Below are positions 1 through 5,387 of a DNA stretch of 5,387 nucleotides, in pieces. The notes beneath the pieces are model-generated. The model was not told the origin of the DNA, ran no database searches, and saw only the letters and a list, made by a program, of their open reading frames with translations. Origin of the DNA: Nitrospirae bacterium SPGG5 (GTDB lineage: Bacteria; Nitrospirota; Nitrospiria; Nitrospirales; UBA8639); NCBI GenBank assembly GCA_001643555.1, contig LXTH01000207.1, forward strand, positions 1,521 to 6,907. Reading direction: 5' to 3'. Numbering within the stretch: the stretch's first letter is position 1; each line of letters starts with the position of its first letter. The translations under genes were made by a program, and so were the position numbers.

Positions 1-1
1 C

Positions 2-274
2 GCGCAATCCTATGGCATTGAGCTGAGCTTTGCGCAGACGGTTATCATTGTGTTGACGGCCACCCTCGCAGCCATTGGCGCAGCGGGCATCCCTGAAGCC
101 GGCCTCGTCACCATGGTGATCGTACTCAAAGCCGTGAACCTGCCAATTGAGGGAATCGCCTTAATTCTGGTTATCGACTGGTTTCTCGACCGCTGTCGAA
201 CGACCGTCAATGTCTGGGGAGACGCAGTGGGCGCCGCGGTGATTGATGGGCTAGAAAAAAAGAAAGAGGCGTAA
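2..274 (+). CDS. Sodium:dicarboxylate/glutamate symporter (DAACS family), C-terminal 90 residues, 5' end outside window
   Basis: The reading frame is open from the window edge, so the gene starts upstream; an internal GTG at 50 is not the true start. The fragment covers the transport core of a DAACS (GltP/DctA-type) cation symporter of the inner membrane. It shows the HP2 loop motif AGIPEAG, then a hydrophobic segment, then the TM8 signature [16 protein letters not shown]. Its spacing D, D+4, R+7, T+8, N+11, D+15 matches the Na+ and substrate-binding residues known in GltPh (D390, D394, R397, T398, N401, D405). The retained Arg fits an acidic substrate, either glutamate/aspartate or a C4-dicarboxylate; these cannot be told apart from this piece. 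It ends in a short charged tail (LEKKKEA). Family assignment is very secure. Confidence 0.93.
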   Translation, partial: AQSYGIELSFAQTVIIVLTATLAAIGAAGIPEAGLVTMVIVLKAVNLPIEGIALILVIDWFLDRCRTTVNVWGDAVGAAVIDGLEKKKEA

Positions 275-363
275 GGAAAGCCTCCTCCAAAAGCATTTTG
301 GGGACTTTGTGGAAATACCACGTCGTTTCGTGACGAGAGAGATATGAAACAGTGTTTTGATAT

Positions 364-405
364 TCAATGCATAGGGGCCCTCGAATGAGGGCCCCTATGT
401 GTTGA
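364..405. terminator. Strong hairpin, probable bidirectional terminator
   Basis: Arms 370-382 and 387-399 form a perfect 13-bp, GC-rich stem closed by the tetraloop GAAT. Pairing extends outward to 364/405 through four more Watson-Crick pairs and two G-T wobbles, giving about 19 bp. It lies between the plus-strand symporter (stop at 274) and the minus-strand small gene (stop at 461), as expected for a shared terminator of converging units. Neither side has a classic T-run (only TCTTCT at about 406-411 on the plus strand), so intrinsic termination may be weak and the element could instead be an mRNA 3'-end stabiliser. A smaller 6-bp hairpin (CCAAAA-GCA-TTTTGG, 287-301) lies just after the symporter stop. 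Confidence 0.6.
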
Positions 406-460
406 TCTTCTAAAATGAGTGCCTAAGAGACCATTCGACTCTTTTGGACCCATTTCTTTA

Positions 461-706
461 TTAGGCGGGACACAGAATGGAATCAGTCCCTGGGACACAT
501 AACAGACTTCGTGCCTGCAATTCCAGGATCATGACTTGCTCCACCAGATCCTCCTTTGTGGGATAGGAAGGCGTATTCAAAGCATCTGCAAGCAGTTGTA
601 AAGCTTCTTTCAGTGTTACAACCGCATCCGAATGCAGTTGTGCGCCCTCGAGGACCTGAATGGCATCCTCCACCTCCGCGTGCGCCACCTTCAACAGGTG
701 GTCCAC
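461..706 (-). CDS. Small helical hypothetical protein (81 aa)
   Basis: I do not recognise this protein. It begins with GTG at 706; the in-frame stop TAG at 721-719 leaves almost no room for another start. AGGG at 720-717 is a plausible ribosome site about 10 nt upstream. The predicted protein is mostly amphipathic helix, rich in Leu, Val, Ala, Glu and Asp (HLLKVAHAEVEDAIQVLEGA, then LKEALQLLADALN, a PSYPTKED break, then LVEQVMILELQARSLL). There is no signal peptide or membrane segment. It ends in a less ordered tail with two Cys. Codon choice looks like a genuine gene, whereas the overlapping plus-strand frame is Pro/Arg-rich and unlike a protein. It is alone on its strand between two plus-strand genes. 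A helical-bundle adaptor or regulator is possible, but no function can be assigned. Confidence 0.6.
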   Translation of the reverse strand: MDHLLKVAHAEVEDAIQVLEGAQLHSDAVVTLKEALQLLADALNTPSYPTKEDLVEQVMILELQARSLLCVPGTDSILCPA

Positions 707-732
707 ATCCTCAATACCCTATACGCATATTG

Positions 733-785
733 ACGTATTACGTGTAATTTTTTTTGAAACCGTCTTAAAGATCACCGTACGTGAT
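733..785. promoter_or_regulatory. Palindromes upstream of the small minus-strand gene, possible operator region
   Basis: ACGTA-T-TACGT (733-743) is a perfect 11-bp palindrome. It overlaps TTAC-GT-GTAA (738-747). Some 24 bp further on is ATCAC-CGTAC-GTGAT (771-785), another inverted repeat. A run of eight T (748-755) separates them. The position directly upstream of the minus-strand gene, and also upstream of the divergent oxygenase gene, would suit transcription-factor sites. No regulator family is recognised, and palindromes this short can arise by chance. Confidence 0.25.
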
Positions 786-870
786 GAGTTCAAACGCATT
801 TCTTAAATAAATATAACTACTTACTATAAATAGAAGGACAGGTATTCAGTAAATGGGGATTGGTTCTAAA

Positions 871-899
871 TTGACAACGTCCGGTGGGCTGTGGCCTAC
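871..899 (+). promoter_or_regulatory. Possible promoter of the dioxygenase gene
   Basis: A perfect sigma-70 -35 hexamer TTGACA lies at 871-876, in the right place for the gene starting at 938. The hexamer at 17-bp spacing (894-899, GCCTAC) is a poor -10 match, so the call is weak. A more AT-rich alternative -10 (TATAAA, about 825-830) lies further upstream without a good -35. Confidence 0.2.
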
Positions 900-937
900 T
901 CGATTAATTGGTGTTCTGATCCAGCGAAAAAGAAGTG

Positions 938-1615
938 ATGAAAACCCGGCTCAAAGAATTTAATCTCAAAAAATTCAGTTTTCATCAGGACCCCGTGTTG
1001 ATCCTCGAAGATTTTTGGTCCAAGGAAGAACGAGACACGTTCTTGGCCGCAATGGACCAGGCGGAATGGAAAAAGCGTTCGGAAATTCAAGCCACCCAGC
1101 TCGCCTTCCCGAATTGCGGGGATTGGCTCAAAGCCCAAATTGGCCCATCAGAAGGCTCTGCCCTGCTCAATCGAATCGCTCTTCCCTGCATTGCCGACTA
1201 TATTGAATCCTTTCCCCAAATCAAGCAGCGACACATGAGTTTCAGTTACTACTCGTATGGCGCAGGAGATTGTCTCTCCACTCACGACGATACGGATGAG
1301 CAATACACACGGGACGACGGGAACCCTGGGCAAAGCCCGCAATCGGTATCACCCCAACGTCGCATTGCGGTGGTGACCTACTTTCATCAGGAGTGGGAAC
1401 ACGATTGGGGCGGGGAACTCATTGTGTATGACAGTCGCAAAAAAAAGGACGGCCAGGTTCGCTTGGAAGTCTCGTATTGCTTGGAACCTAAGCCAGGATC
1501 AATTGTGTTTTTTACCGTACCTCGGTTTCATCGAGTGTGCCGCGTGGACCCGTTGGCGAACAACCATCGACGAATGTCGATTGCCGGCTGGTTCATGACT
1601 GAACACTTTTCTTAA
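938..1615 (+). CDS. 2-oxoglutarate/Fe(II)-dependent dioxygenase (prolyl-hydroxylase-like), 225-226 aa
   Basis: This is a cytosolic non-haem iron oxygenase of the P4H-like 2OG-Fe(II) superfamily. It uses O2 and 2-oxoglutarate to hydroxylate a substrate that cannot be named here. Numbered from ATG 938, the iron triad is visible as H116-x-D118 (in STHDDTDEQ) and H198 (in VPRFHRV). R211 or R212 (in HRRMSIAGWF) is the likely 2OG-binding Arg. The double-stranded beta-helix core is recognisable in RRIAVVTYFHQEW, WGGELIVYD and PKPGSIVFFTVP. The last third resembles Tpa1/OGFOD1-type prolyl hydroxylases. Length is normal for a single-domain enzyme. GTG 935 immediately before ATG 938 is an alternative start; the purine stretch AAGAAG (930-935) sits too close to be an ideal ribosome site. 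No neighbour reveals a pathway, so it may be a single-gene unit. Confidence 0.85.
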   Translation: MKTRLKEFNLKKFSFHQDPVLILEDFWSKEERDTFLAAMDQAEWKKRSEIQATQLAFPNCGDWLKAQIGPSEGSALLNRIALPCIADYIESFPQIKQRHMSFSYYSYGAGDCLSTHDDTDEQYTRDDGNPGQSPQSVSPQRRIAVVTYFHQEWEHDWGGELIVYDSRKKKDGQVRLEVSYCLEPKPGSIVFFTVPRFHRVCRVDPLANNHRRMSIAGWFMTEHFS

Positions 1616-1699
1616 TCAGTGCTTTGTACCACCCAATTCGTGGTCTTTCTATTCGCAAGTCTTTCATCCCAGATTTGACAATCGGCTCACCACCTTGGA

Positions 1700-1715
1700 G
1701 CTACCAAGCGGTAGC
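1700..1715. repeat. Small perfect hairpin at the left edge of the structured gap
   Basis: GCTACC (1700-1705) and GGTAGC (1710-1715) form a perfect 6-bp stem with the four-base loop AAGC. It abuts the outer end of the large inverted repeat that begins at about 1717, so it may be part of the same structured element. No T-run follows, so it is not a convincing terminator for the dioxygenase gene. The stretch from the dioxygenase stop to about 1699 shows nothing I can interpret. Confidence 0.45.
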
Positions 1716-1716
1716 C

Positions 1717-1885
1717 CAGCCTCACAACAGCAGTTGGATCACAAAAGTCCGCGCAAGCTCTTGGCGCACCTGGCACAATACAAAAAGGTCTCATCACCAC
1801 CGAGGTGACCACGACTTTTTGTATTGCACCATGCACACCAATATCTTACACGTCTTTTTTGCGCCCAACTGCCGTTTCTAGGTTG
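1717..1885. repeat. Long gapless imperfect inverted repeat (about 82-bp arms), possible structured RNA or repeat element
   Basis: Position i pairs with 3602-i from 1717/1885 in to 1798/1804, around a five-base loop (ACCGA, 1799-1803). I count 54 Watson-Crick pairs out of 82 with no gap needed. Cores are CAATACAAAAAG/CTTTTTGTATTG (1776-1787 with 1815-1826, 12 bp), GCAGTTGG/CCAACTGC (1730-1737 with 1865-1872, 8 bp) and CACC/GGTG at the tip. Of 28 mismatches, 11 are C/A on the plus strand, hence G-U in minus-strand RNA, and only 4 are G/T. A minus-strand transcript would therefore pair better (65 of 82) than a plus-strand one (58 of 82). It fills much of the gap between the dioxygenase and malQ. 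It could be a hairpin RNA, a non-autonomous mobile repeat, or an eroded inverted duplication. Confidence 0.7.
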
Positions 1886-1990
1886 AACGGGCCTCAATCG
1901 AAACACCCTCAACATAGCTGTGCTATGCCTCGGGTTTTCCTCAATCGTTCCGTCCAAATCCGACCCAAATCTTGGCGCGATATTGTCCAA
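1739..1990 (-). other. Doubtful small ORF with two CxxC knuckles (83 aa), inside the inverted-repeat region
   Basis: The frame opens with TTG at 1990 (there is no ATG before residue 26) and ends with TGA at 1741-1739. The product is basic and has C52-x2-C55 and C72-x2-C75 (WCAWCNTK and FLYCARC), a spacing like a zinc ribbon. However, both knuckles are encoded by the two arms of the large inverted repeat. The antisense frame across the same DNA gives a similar string (HNTK and FLYC), so the protein-like look may be a by-product of the palindrome. There is no clear ribosome site. I rate it more likely non-coding or a gene remnant than a functional gene. Confidence 0.2.
1892..1947. repeat. Hairpin flanked by 9-bp direct repeats, possible repeat unit
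   Basis: CCTCAATCG occurs at 1892-1900 and again at 1939-1947. Between them CATAGC-TGT-GCTATG (1913-1927) forms a 6-bp stem. Further outward, ACCC/GGGT (1907-1910 with 1930-1933, axis sum 3840) continue the symmetry. Two A/C mismatches next to the stem would be G-U pairs in minus-strand RNA. A short tandem-like repeat follows: CCAAATC at about 1953-1959 and 1964-1970. TCTTGGCGC (1970-1978) repeats a 9-mer found at 1759-1767 in the large palindrome. The arrangement looks like an interspersed repeat module, but copy number cannot be seen in one window. Confidence 0.45.
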
Positions 1991-2022
1991 GTTCTTTTCT
2001 CTCAGGTCCTTATCTGATCCTG

Positions 2023-4233
2023 ATGTCGTTGAACCTCAAACATGAAAAAATCCTTCAGGCCCTCGCGCGTGCGCATGGTATCGAGTTGAGGTATCGTGAT
2101 GGGACGGGCATGGTTCGAAGGGTTTCGACTTCGACCGTTTATGCTCTGTTGCAGGCGATGGGAGTGGACGTGGCAACGTACGAAGAGGCGCATCAATCTT
2201 TGAAGGCCGTTCGCCTTCAGCATTGGACGAGGGTGCTCGACGAGGTGTTTGTGTTCTGGCAAGGGAACGCTTCCTCACTGTGGCAATTAACGATTCCCAT
2301 GGCCGCCACTTTGCTTCCTCAACTGGCAGTGAATTGGCGGTTGGAAAATGAGCGCGGGCATCAGGTCGGCGATCAGGGTTCCGGAGAACGCCTTTCGCTG
2401 ATTGCCTCACGAACGATTAATAGAAGGGCGTGCTGTCGGTTGGGCGTGCCGTTTCCCGAAAACCTGCCTCTTGGCTATTATCGTTTAACGGTCACGGCAT
2501 CGTGGCCCTCTCAGACCGTCTGTGGAGAGGCGTTGGTCATTGTCGCACCCAAGCAGTGTTACCTGCCGGACCAGCCCAATCGGTCTTGGGGGGTGACGGT
2601 TCAATTGTATGGGTTGTCGAGTGCTCGAAACTGGGGTATTGGAGATTTTAAAGATCTTTCGATGTTAGCCACGTGGGCAGGTAGCCGCCTTGGTGCTTCG
2701 ACGATTGGCATCAATCCACTCCATGCCCTGTCAGCCAAATCGATCAGCCCGTATTCTCCGTCGAGCCGGTTATTCTTTAACACGTTGTATCTGGATGTTG
2801 AGGCGATTCCCGAATTTCAGAACGCCCCCGCTTTACAAGAGCAGGTCAAAAGCGAGGCCTTTCAAGATCGCTTGAAAGTGCTGAGGGACCGCCGAACGGT
2901 GGATTATGATGAAGTCCGCGCGGTGAAATTTCCTCTCTTGGAATCCTTGTATGCGGTGTTTTGCCAACACCATGTGGCCACGGGATCCGAACGGGCGCAC
3001 GCGTTTGATCAATATGTTCAACTGCAAGGAACAGTGTTGCGCCGGTTCGCCGTATTTCATGTTTTACAGGAACGGTATCGCCATGCGTCGTGGTGGCAAT
3101 GGCCCGTCGAATATCAGGATTCAACGTCGGTTGCTGTTGAGGATTTTGCCAACCAGCATCTGGAACGGCTGCGGTTTTATCAATATTTGCAATGGCAGTG
3201 CGCGGATCAACTCGGTGAGTTAAACGCAACCGCAAAACAGGCGGGATTGTCTTTAGGGTTATATCACGACCTGGCGGTTGGAATCGTTGCCGATGGGGCT
3301 GATGCCTGGATTTTTCAAGGTCAGCTTGCGCGTGGGGTCTCGATTGGGGCCCCTCCGGATCTGTTTAATTTGTCGGGGCAAAATTGGAACTTACAACCAC
3401 CGATCCCGTCTCGACTCCGGTCGCAGGCGTATCATTTTCTCAGGGAAACTTTTCGTCACAACATGCAGTATGGTGGCATGTTACGAATTGATCATGCGCT
3501 GGGTCTCTTTCGGTTATATTGGATTCCCGAGGGGATGTCGGCTAGTGAGGGCGCCTATGTTCGGTATCCGACTGACGAGTTGTTGGCAGTTCTTGCCTTG
3601 GAAAGCGTCCGGCATCAGGTGATGGTCGTTGGAGAAGATTTAGGAACTGTGACCCCTGGGATTCGACGAAAATTTGCTCAGGCAGGCTTATTGTCCTATC
3701 GTTTATTAATGTTTGAAAAACATTCTGGCAGAGGATATCGAACCCCAAAAACGTTTCCGGAACAAGCGTTAGCTTCGGTCAATACGCATGACCTTCCCAC
3801 CCTACGCGGATTTTGGGTCGGGCGAGATATTGAGACGAAGGAGCAAATTGGGTTATACCCTTCTGCATCGCATATGGACCAGGATCGAGTCACTCGCACC
3901 CAGGATCGGCAAGCCTTACTGCGGGCTTTGGGGAGGGAACGGCTGTTGCCAACGGGTACGCCATCTCAAGCGGAAGAATTGCCTCAATGGTCGGATGAAT
4001 TGTGCCGGGCGATCTATGCGTATGTAGCCCGGACCCCTTGCCGGGTGATGGCGACCTCTCTTGAGGATTTATTGGGGGAGGTGGATACGCCCAATGTGCC
4101 CGGTGCGCCGGAGGGTTCGTATCCTGTGTGGCAACGAAAGTTGAGCCGACCATTTGAAGAATGGCAACACGATCCGGATCTTCTCGATTTTGCAGCCGCC
4201 GTGCATCGCGAGCGTGCGGCCTCTTCCGTGTAA
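2023..4233 (+). CDS. malQ: 4-alpha-glucanotransferase (amylomaltase, MalQ), 736 aa
   Basis: This cytosolic GH77 enzyme transfers alpha-1,4-glucan segments between malto-oligosaccharides and frees glucose; it acts in maltodextrin and glycogen turnover. Signatures numbered from ATG 2023 are GIGDF (205-209), INPLHAL (230-236) and SPYSPSSR (242-249). D490 in LRIDHALGL is the expected nucleophile, E538 in GEDLGT the acid/base, and D590 in NTHDLPT the third catalytic Asp. The first 170 or so residues form the extra N-terminal region of the longer, E. coli-like MalQ type (E. coli MalQ is about 694 aa). The frame is open back to 1972, but those codons fall in the repeat-rich gap and do not look like MalQ; MSLNLKHEKILQALARAHGI is the natural N-terminus. 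No good Shine-Dalgarno precedes ATG 2023: AGGT (2004-2007) is about 15 nt away. The next gene starts 39 bp downstream on the same strand, so they are probably co-transcribed. Confidence 0.93.
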   Translation: MSLNLKHEKILQALARAHGIELRYRDGTGMVRRVSTSTVYALLQAMGVDVATYEEAHQSLKAVRLQHWTRVLDEVFVFWQGNASSLWQLTIPMAATLLPQLAVNWRLENERGHQVGDQGSGERLSLIASRTINRRACCRLGVPFPENLPLGYYRLTVTASWPSQTVCGEALVIVAPKQCYLPDQPNRSWGVTVQLYGLSSARNWGIGDFKDLSMLATWAGSRLGASTIGINPLHALSAKSISPYSPSSRLFFNTLYLDVEAIPEFQNAPALQEQVKSEAFQDRLKVLRDRRTVDYDEVRAVKFPLLESLYAVFCQHHVATGSERAHAFDQYVQLQGTVLRRFAVFHVLQERYRHASWWQWPVEYQDSTSVAVEDFANQHLERLRFYQYLQWQCADQLGELNATAKQAGLSLGLYHDLAVGIVADGADAWIFQGQLARGVSIGAPPDLFNLSGQNWNLQPPIPSRLRSQAYHFLRETFRHNMQYGGMLRIDHALGLFRLYWIPEGMSASEGAYVRYPTDELLAVLALESVRHQVMVVGEDLGTVTPGIRRKFAQAGLLSYRLLMFEKHSGRGYRTPKTFPEQALASVNTHDLPTLRGFWVGRDIETKEQIGLYPSASHMDQDRVTRTQDRQALLRALGRERLLPTGTPSQAEELPQWSDELCRAIYAYVARTPCRVMATSLEDLLGEVDTPNVPGAPEGSYPVWQRKLSRPFEEWQHDPDLLDFAAAVHRERAASSV

Positions 4234-4272
4234 TTTTCTAGACTTCCACCCTGACAAAGAAGGTCATTCCTC

Positions 4273-5088
4273 ATGGACCCAGAGTCGCGCCTTGTGATCC
4301 TGACAGATTTAGATGGCTCGTTGCTCGATGCTGATACCCATGAGTGTGGCCCCGCACGATCGGAACTGGATAATTTGCGCACTCGAGGAATCCCGGTGAT
4401 GTTCTCGACGAGCAAGACCTTTGCCGAAGTGGAACCCCTGCGTCAGGAAATGGAGAATGTCGATCCGTTCATGGTGGAAAATGGCGGAGCGGTATATGTT
4501 CCCGAGGGATATTTCCCCGAGGTCCCGGAGCACAGTGTTCAGCGAGATGGCTATCATGTCATTGAGCTTGGGATATCGTATCCGACCCTTCGTGAAGGGT
4601 TGCGGACGATTGAGCAAAAACTTGGCATTCGTTTGAAGGGCTTCGGCGATATGAGTTTGGATGAAGTGGTCGCGATCACGGGGCTATCCCCCATTCAAGC
4701 CATAGCTGCACAGAAACGGGAGTTTGATGAACCGTTTCTCGTCAACGATCCGTCGAAGATGTTTGAGATACGGCATGAAGCAGGGCAGTTGGGATTCCTG
4801 GTGGCCTTGGATGGACGCTTTGCTCACCTTGTGGGTGGCACCCATAAAGGATCAGCTTGTCGCATCCTTTTGGACTTATGCCGGAAGCATTGGGGAACCA
4901 TCCGGACTGCGGCGATCGGATCCAGCTTAAATGACATTCCCATGTTGGAACAGGTGGACTATCCATTTTTGGTCGAACAGCGAGGGGGCGGATACCAAAG
5001 TGGGATTGCGTTTAAACAGCTTATTCGGGTGGAAGGGATTGGTCCGGTGGGTTGGGCAAAATGTATTCAACAATTAGGCGAAGCCTAA
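4273..5088 (+). CDS. mpgP: Mannosyl-3-phosphoglycerate phosphatase-like HAD hydrolase (MpgP/YedP family), 271 aa
   Basis: This HAD-IIB phosphatase is expected to remove phosphate from mannosyl-3-phosphoglycerate to give the compatible solute mannosylglycerate; glucosyl-3-phosphoglycerate is an alternative substrate. Motif I is D12-L-D14-G-S (nucleophile and general acid). Motif II is around T46 in FSTSK. MVENGGAVYVPEGYF is the family's E-N-G-G block. K192 in THKGSACR is motif III, and motif IV is GSSLNDIPML (216-225) with N220-D221. The first motif IV acidic residue, usually GD, is Ser here (S217), a substitution tolerated in some HAD enzymes. Length is normal for the family. AGAAGG (4258-4263) sits 9 nt before ATG 4273, a good ribosome site. 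It follows malQ by 39 bp. No synthase partner (mpgS/gpgS) is in the window, so substrate identity rests on family resemblance. Confidence 0.83.
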   Translation: MDPESRLVILTDLDGSLLDADTHECGPARSELDNLRTRGIPVMFSTSKTFAEVEPLRQEMENVDPFMVENGGAVYVPEGYFPEVPEHSVQRDGYHVIELGISYPTLREGLRTIEQKLGIRLKGFGDMSLDEVVAITGLSPIQAIAAQKREFDEPFLVNDPSKMFEIRHEAGQLGFLVALDGRFAHLVGGTHKGSACRILLDLCRKHWGTIRTAAIGSSLNDIPMLEQVDYPFLVEQRGGGYQSGIAFKQLIRVEGIGPVGWAKCIQQLGEA

Positions 5089-5116
5089 GATATGGGTGCT
5101 ACCCAAGGATGGCTTC
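5080..5116 (+). terminator. Two-tier hairpin over the phosphatase stop codon, possible weak terminator
   Basis: GAAGCC (5080-5085) pairs with GGCTTC (5111-5116). Inside them TGGGT-GCT-ACCCA (5093-5105) forms a second 5-bp stem. The element overlaps the stop codon of the phosphatase gene and is followed by T-rich but interrupted sequence (TTAGTTGTCTGTGT). It lies where the malQ-phosphatase operon should end before the converging minus-strand gene. The lack of a solid T-run keeps confidence low. Confidence 0.35.
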
Positions 5117-5178
5117 TTAGTTGTCTGTGTCCTGTATGTCTTGGACCGAGGGCGTTTGTATCTCGTAGCCCTTCATTG

Positions 5179-5387
5179 TTAGGTTTGTTGGGGGTTGATG
5201 GTAGTGGGGGCGTCATTTAATCGGGAGGCTGGTATGACGACTTTCTTTCCGTCCACGTCGAGAACAATGACCATCGAGGTGAGGTCCACAACTGTTCCCG
5301 TCATTTCGCCAACCTGGACGTGTTGCCCGATTTGAACAAAATGGCGAACCGAGTAGGTGCCAATGAGATTTCGGACGGCTGGTCCTG
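5179..5387 (-). CDS. MscS-like mechanosensitive channel protein, C-terminal 68 residues, 5' end outside window
   Basis: This reads from the right edge leftward to TAA at 5181-5179. The visible part runs from the end of the pore-lining helix (AVRNLIGTYSVRHF) into the MscS beta-domain: VQIGQHVQVGEMTGTVVDLT, VIVLDVDGKKVVIPASRL. The pattern (hydrophobic-G-x-x-V-x-V-G-E-x-x-G-T-V, then hydrophobic-D-G-x-x-V-V-I-P) is characteristic of MscS-family inner-membrane proteins. The protein stops about 13 residues after IPAS. The larger alpha/beta vestibule domain of E. coli MscS is therefore absent, as in short CmpX-like or single-domain family members. A channel that relieves osmotic pressure or conducts small solutes is inferred. 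It converges with the malQ-phosphatase operon, about 90 bp stop to stop. Confidence 0.75.
   Translation of the reverse strand, partial: GPAVRNLIGTYSVRHFVQIGQHVQVGEMTGTVVDLTSMVIVLDVDGKKVVIPASRLNDAPTTINPQQT

Noticed and set aside
50..274. Complete 74-residue gene starting at GTG 50.
   Set aside because: The frame stays open to the window edge and the upstream residues ([10 protein letters not shown]) match the symporter family, so it is a truncated larger gene.
556..747. Plus-strand 63-residue frame opposite the small minus-strand gene.
   Set aside because: Its Pro/Arg-rich composition is typical of an antisense shadow; the minus-strand frame has far better codon and helix patterns.
738..755. 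Plus-strand intrinsic terminator: TTACGTGTAA palindrome followed by eight T.
   Set aside because: The stem is only 4 bp with a 2-base loop, too short to fold into a terminator, and no plus-strand gene ends there.
1733..1869. Integron attC site: GTTGGAT and GCCCAAC fit the 7-base core consensus at the ends of an imperfect palindrome.
   Set aside because: In attC the RYYYAAC core comes first and GTTRRRY last; here the order is reversed on both strands. There is no cassette gene or integrase, and the arms extend beyond the cores.
1624..1881. Plus-strand 85-residue frame between the dioxygenase and malQ.
   Set aside because: Its second half is the mirror of the palindrome and its first half has no protein-like pattern or ribosome site.
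1972..2022. Upstream extension of malQ (17 extra residues).
   Set aside because: The codons lie in the repeat-rich gap, the residues do not resemble a MalQ N-terminus, and ATG 2023 gives the expected start.

Overview
The window looks like chromosomal DNA of a Gram-negative-type bacterium of medium GC (judged by eye at about 50%). I cannot fix the taxon. The mix of a DAACS symporter, a MalQ-type glucanotransferase, a mannosyl-3-phosphoglycerate phosphatase-like enzyme and a short MscS-like protein would suit an environmental lineage such as Nitrospirota, but that is a guess. No phage, plasmid, CRISPR, tRNA or rRNA signal was seen.

Layout, left to right. (1) Positions 2-274 hold the 3' end of a sodium:dicarboxylate/glutamate symporter (DAACS family) on the plus strand, followed by a very strong hairpin at 364-405. 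(2) A small helical orphan protein is encoded on the minus strand (461-706, GTG start); upstream of it lies an AT-rich, palindrome-bearing stretch (about 720-935). (3) A 226-residue 2-oxoglutarate/Fe(II) dioxygenase lies at 938-1615, plus strand. (4) A 407-bp gap (1616-2022) has no convincing gene but is densely structured. It contains a small perfect hairpin (1700-1715), a gapless imperfect palindrome of about 170 bp centred at 1801, and a hairpin flanked by 9-bp direct repeats (1892-1947). More of the palindrome's mismatches become G-U pairs in minus-strand RNA than in plus-strand RNA. (5) Genes for 4-alpha-glucanotransferase (malQ, 2023-4233) and a mannosyl-3-phosphoglycerate phosphatase-like HAD enzyme (4273-5088) form a two-gene plus-strand operon. 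(6) The 3' end of a short MscS-like channel gene (5179-5387) converges on the operon from the minus strand.

Functional reading: malQ remodels malto-oligosaccharides and glycogen-derived glucans. The downstream phosphatase would release mannosylglycerate (or glucosylglycerate) as a compatible solute. With an MscS-like channel next door, the right half can be read as carbohydrate storage and osmotic adaptation; this is inference from neighbourhood only. The most interesting part is the structured gap at 1616-2022, which may be an interspersed repeat element, a minus-strand structured RNA, or a decayed inverted duplication.
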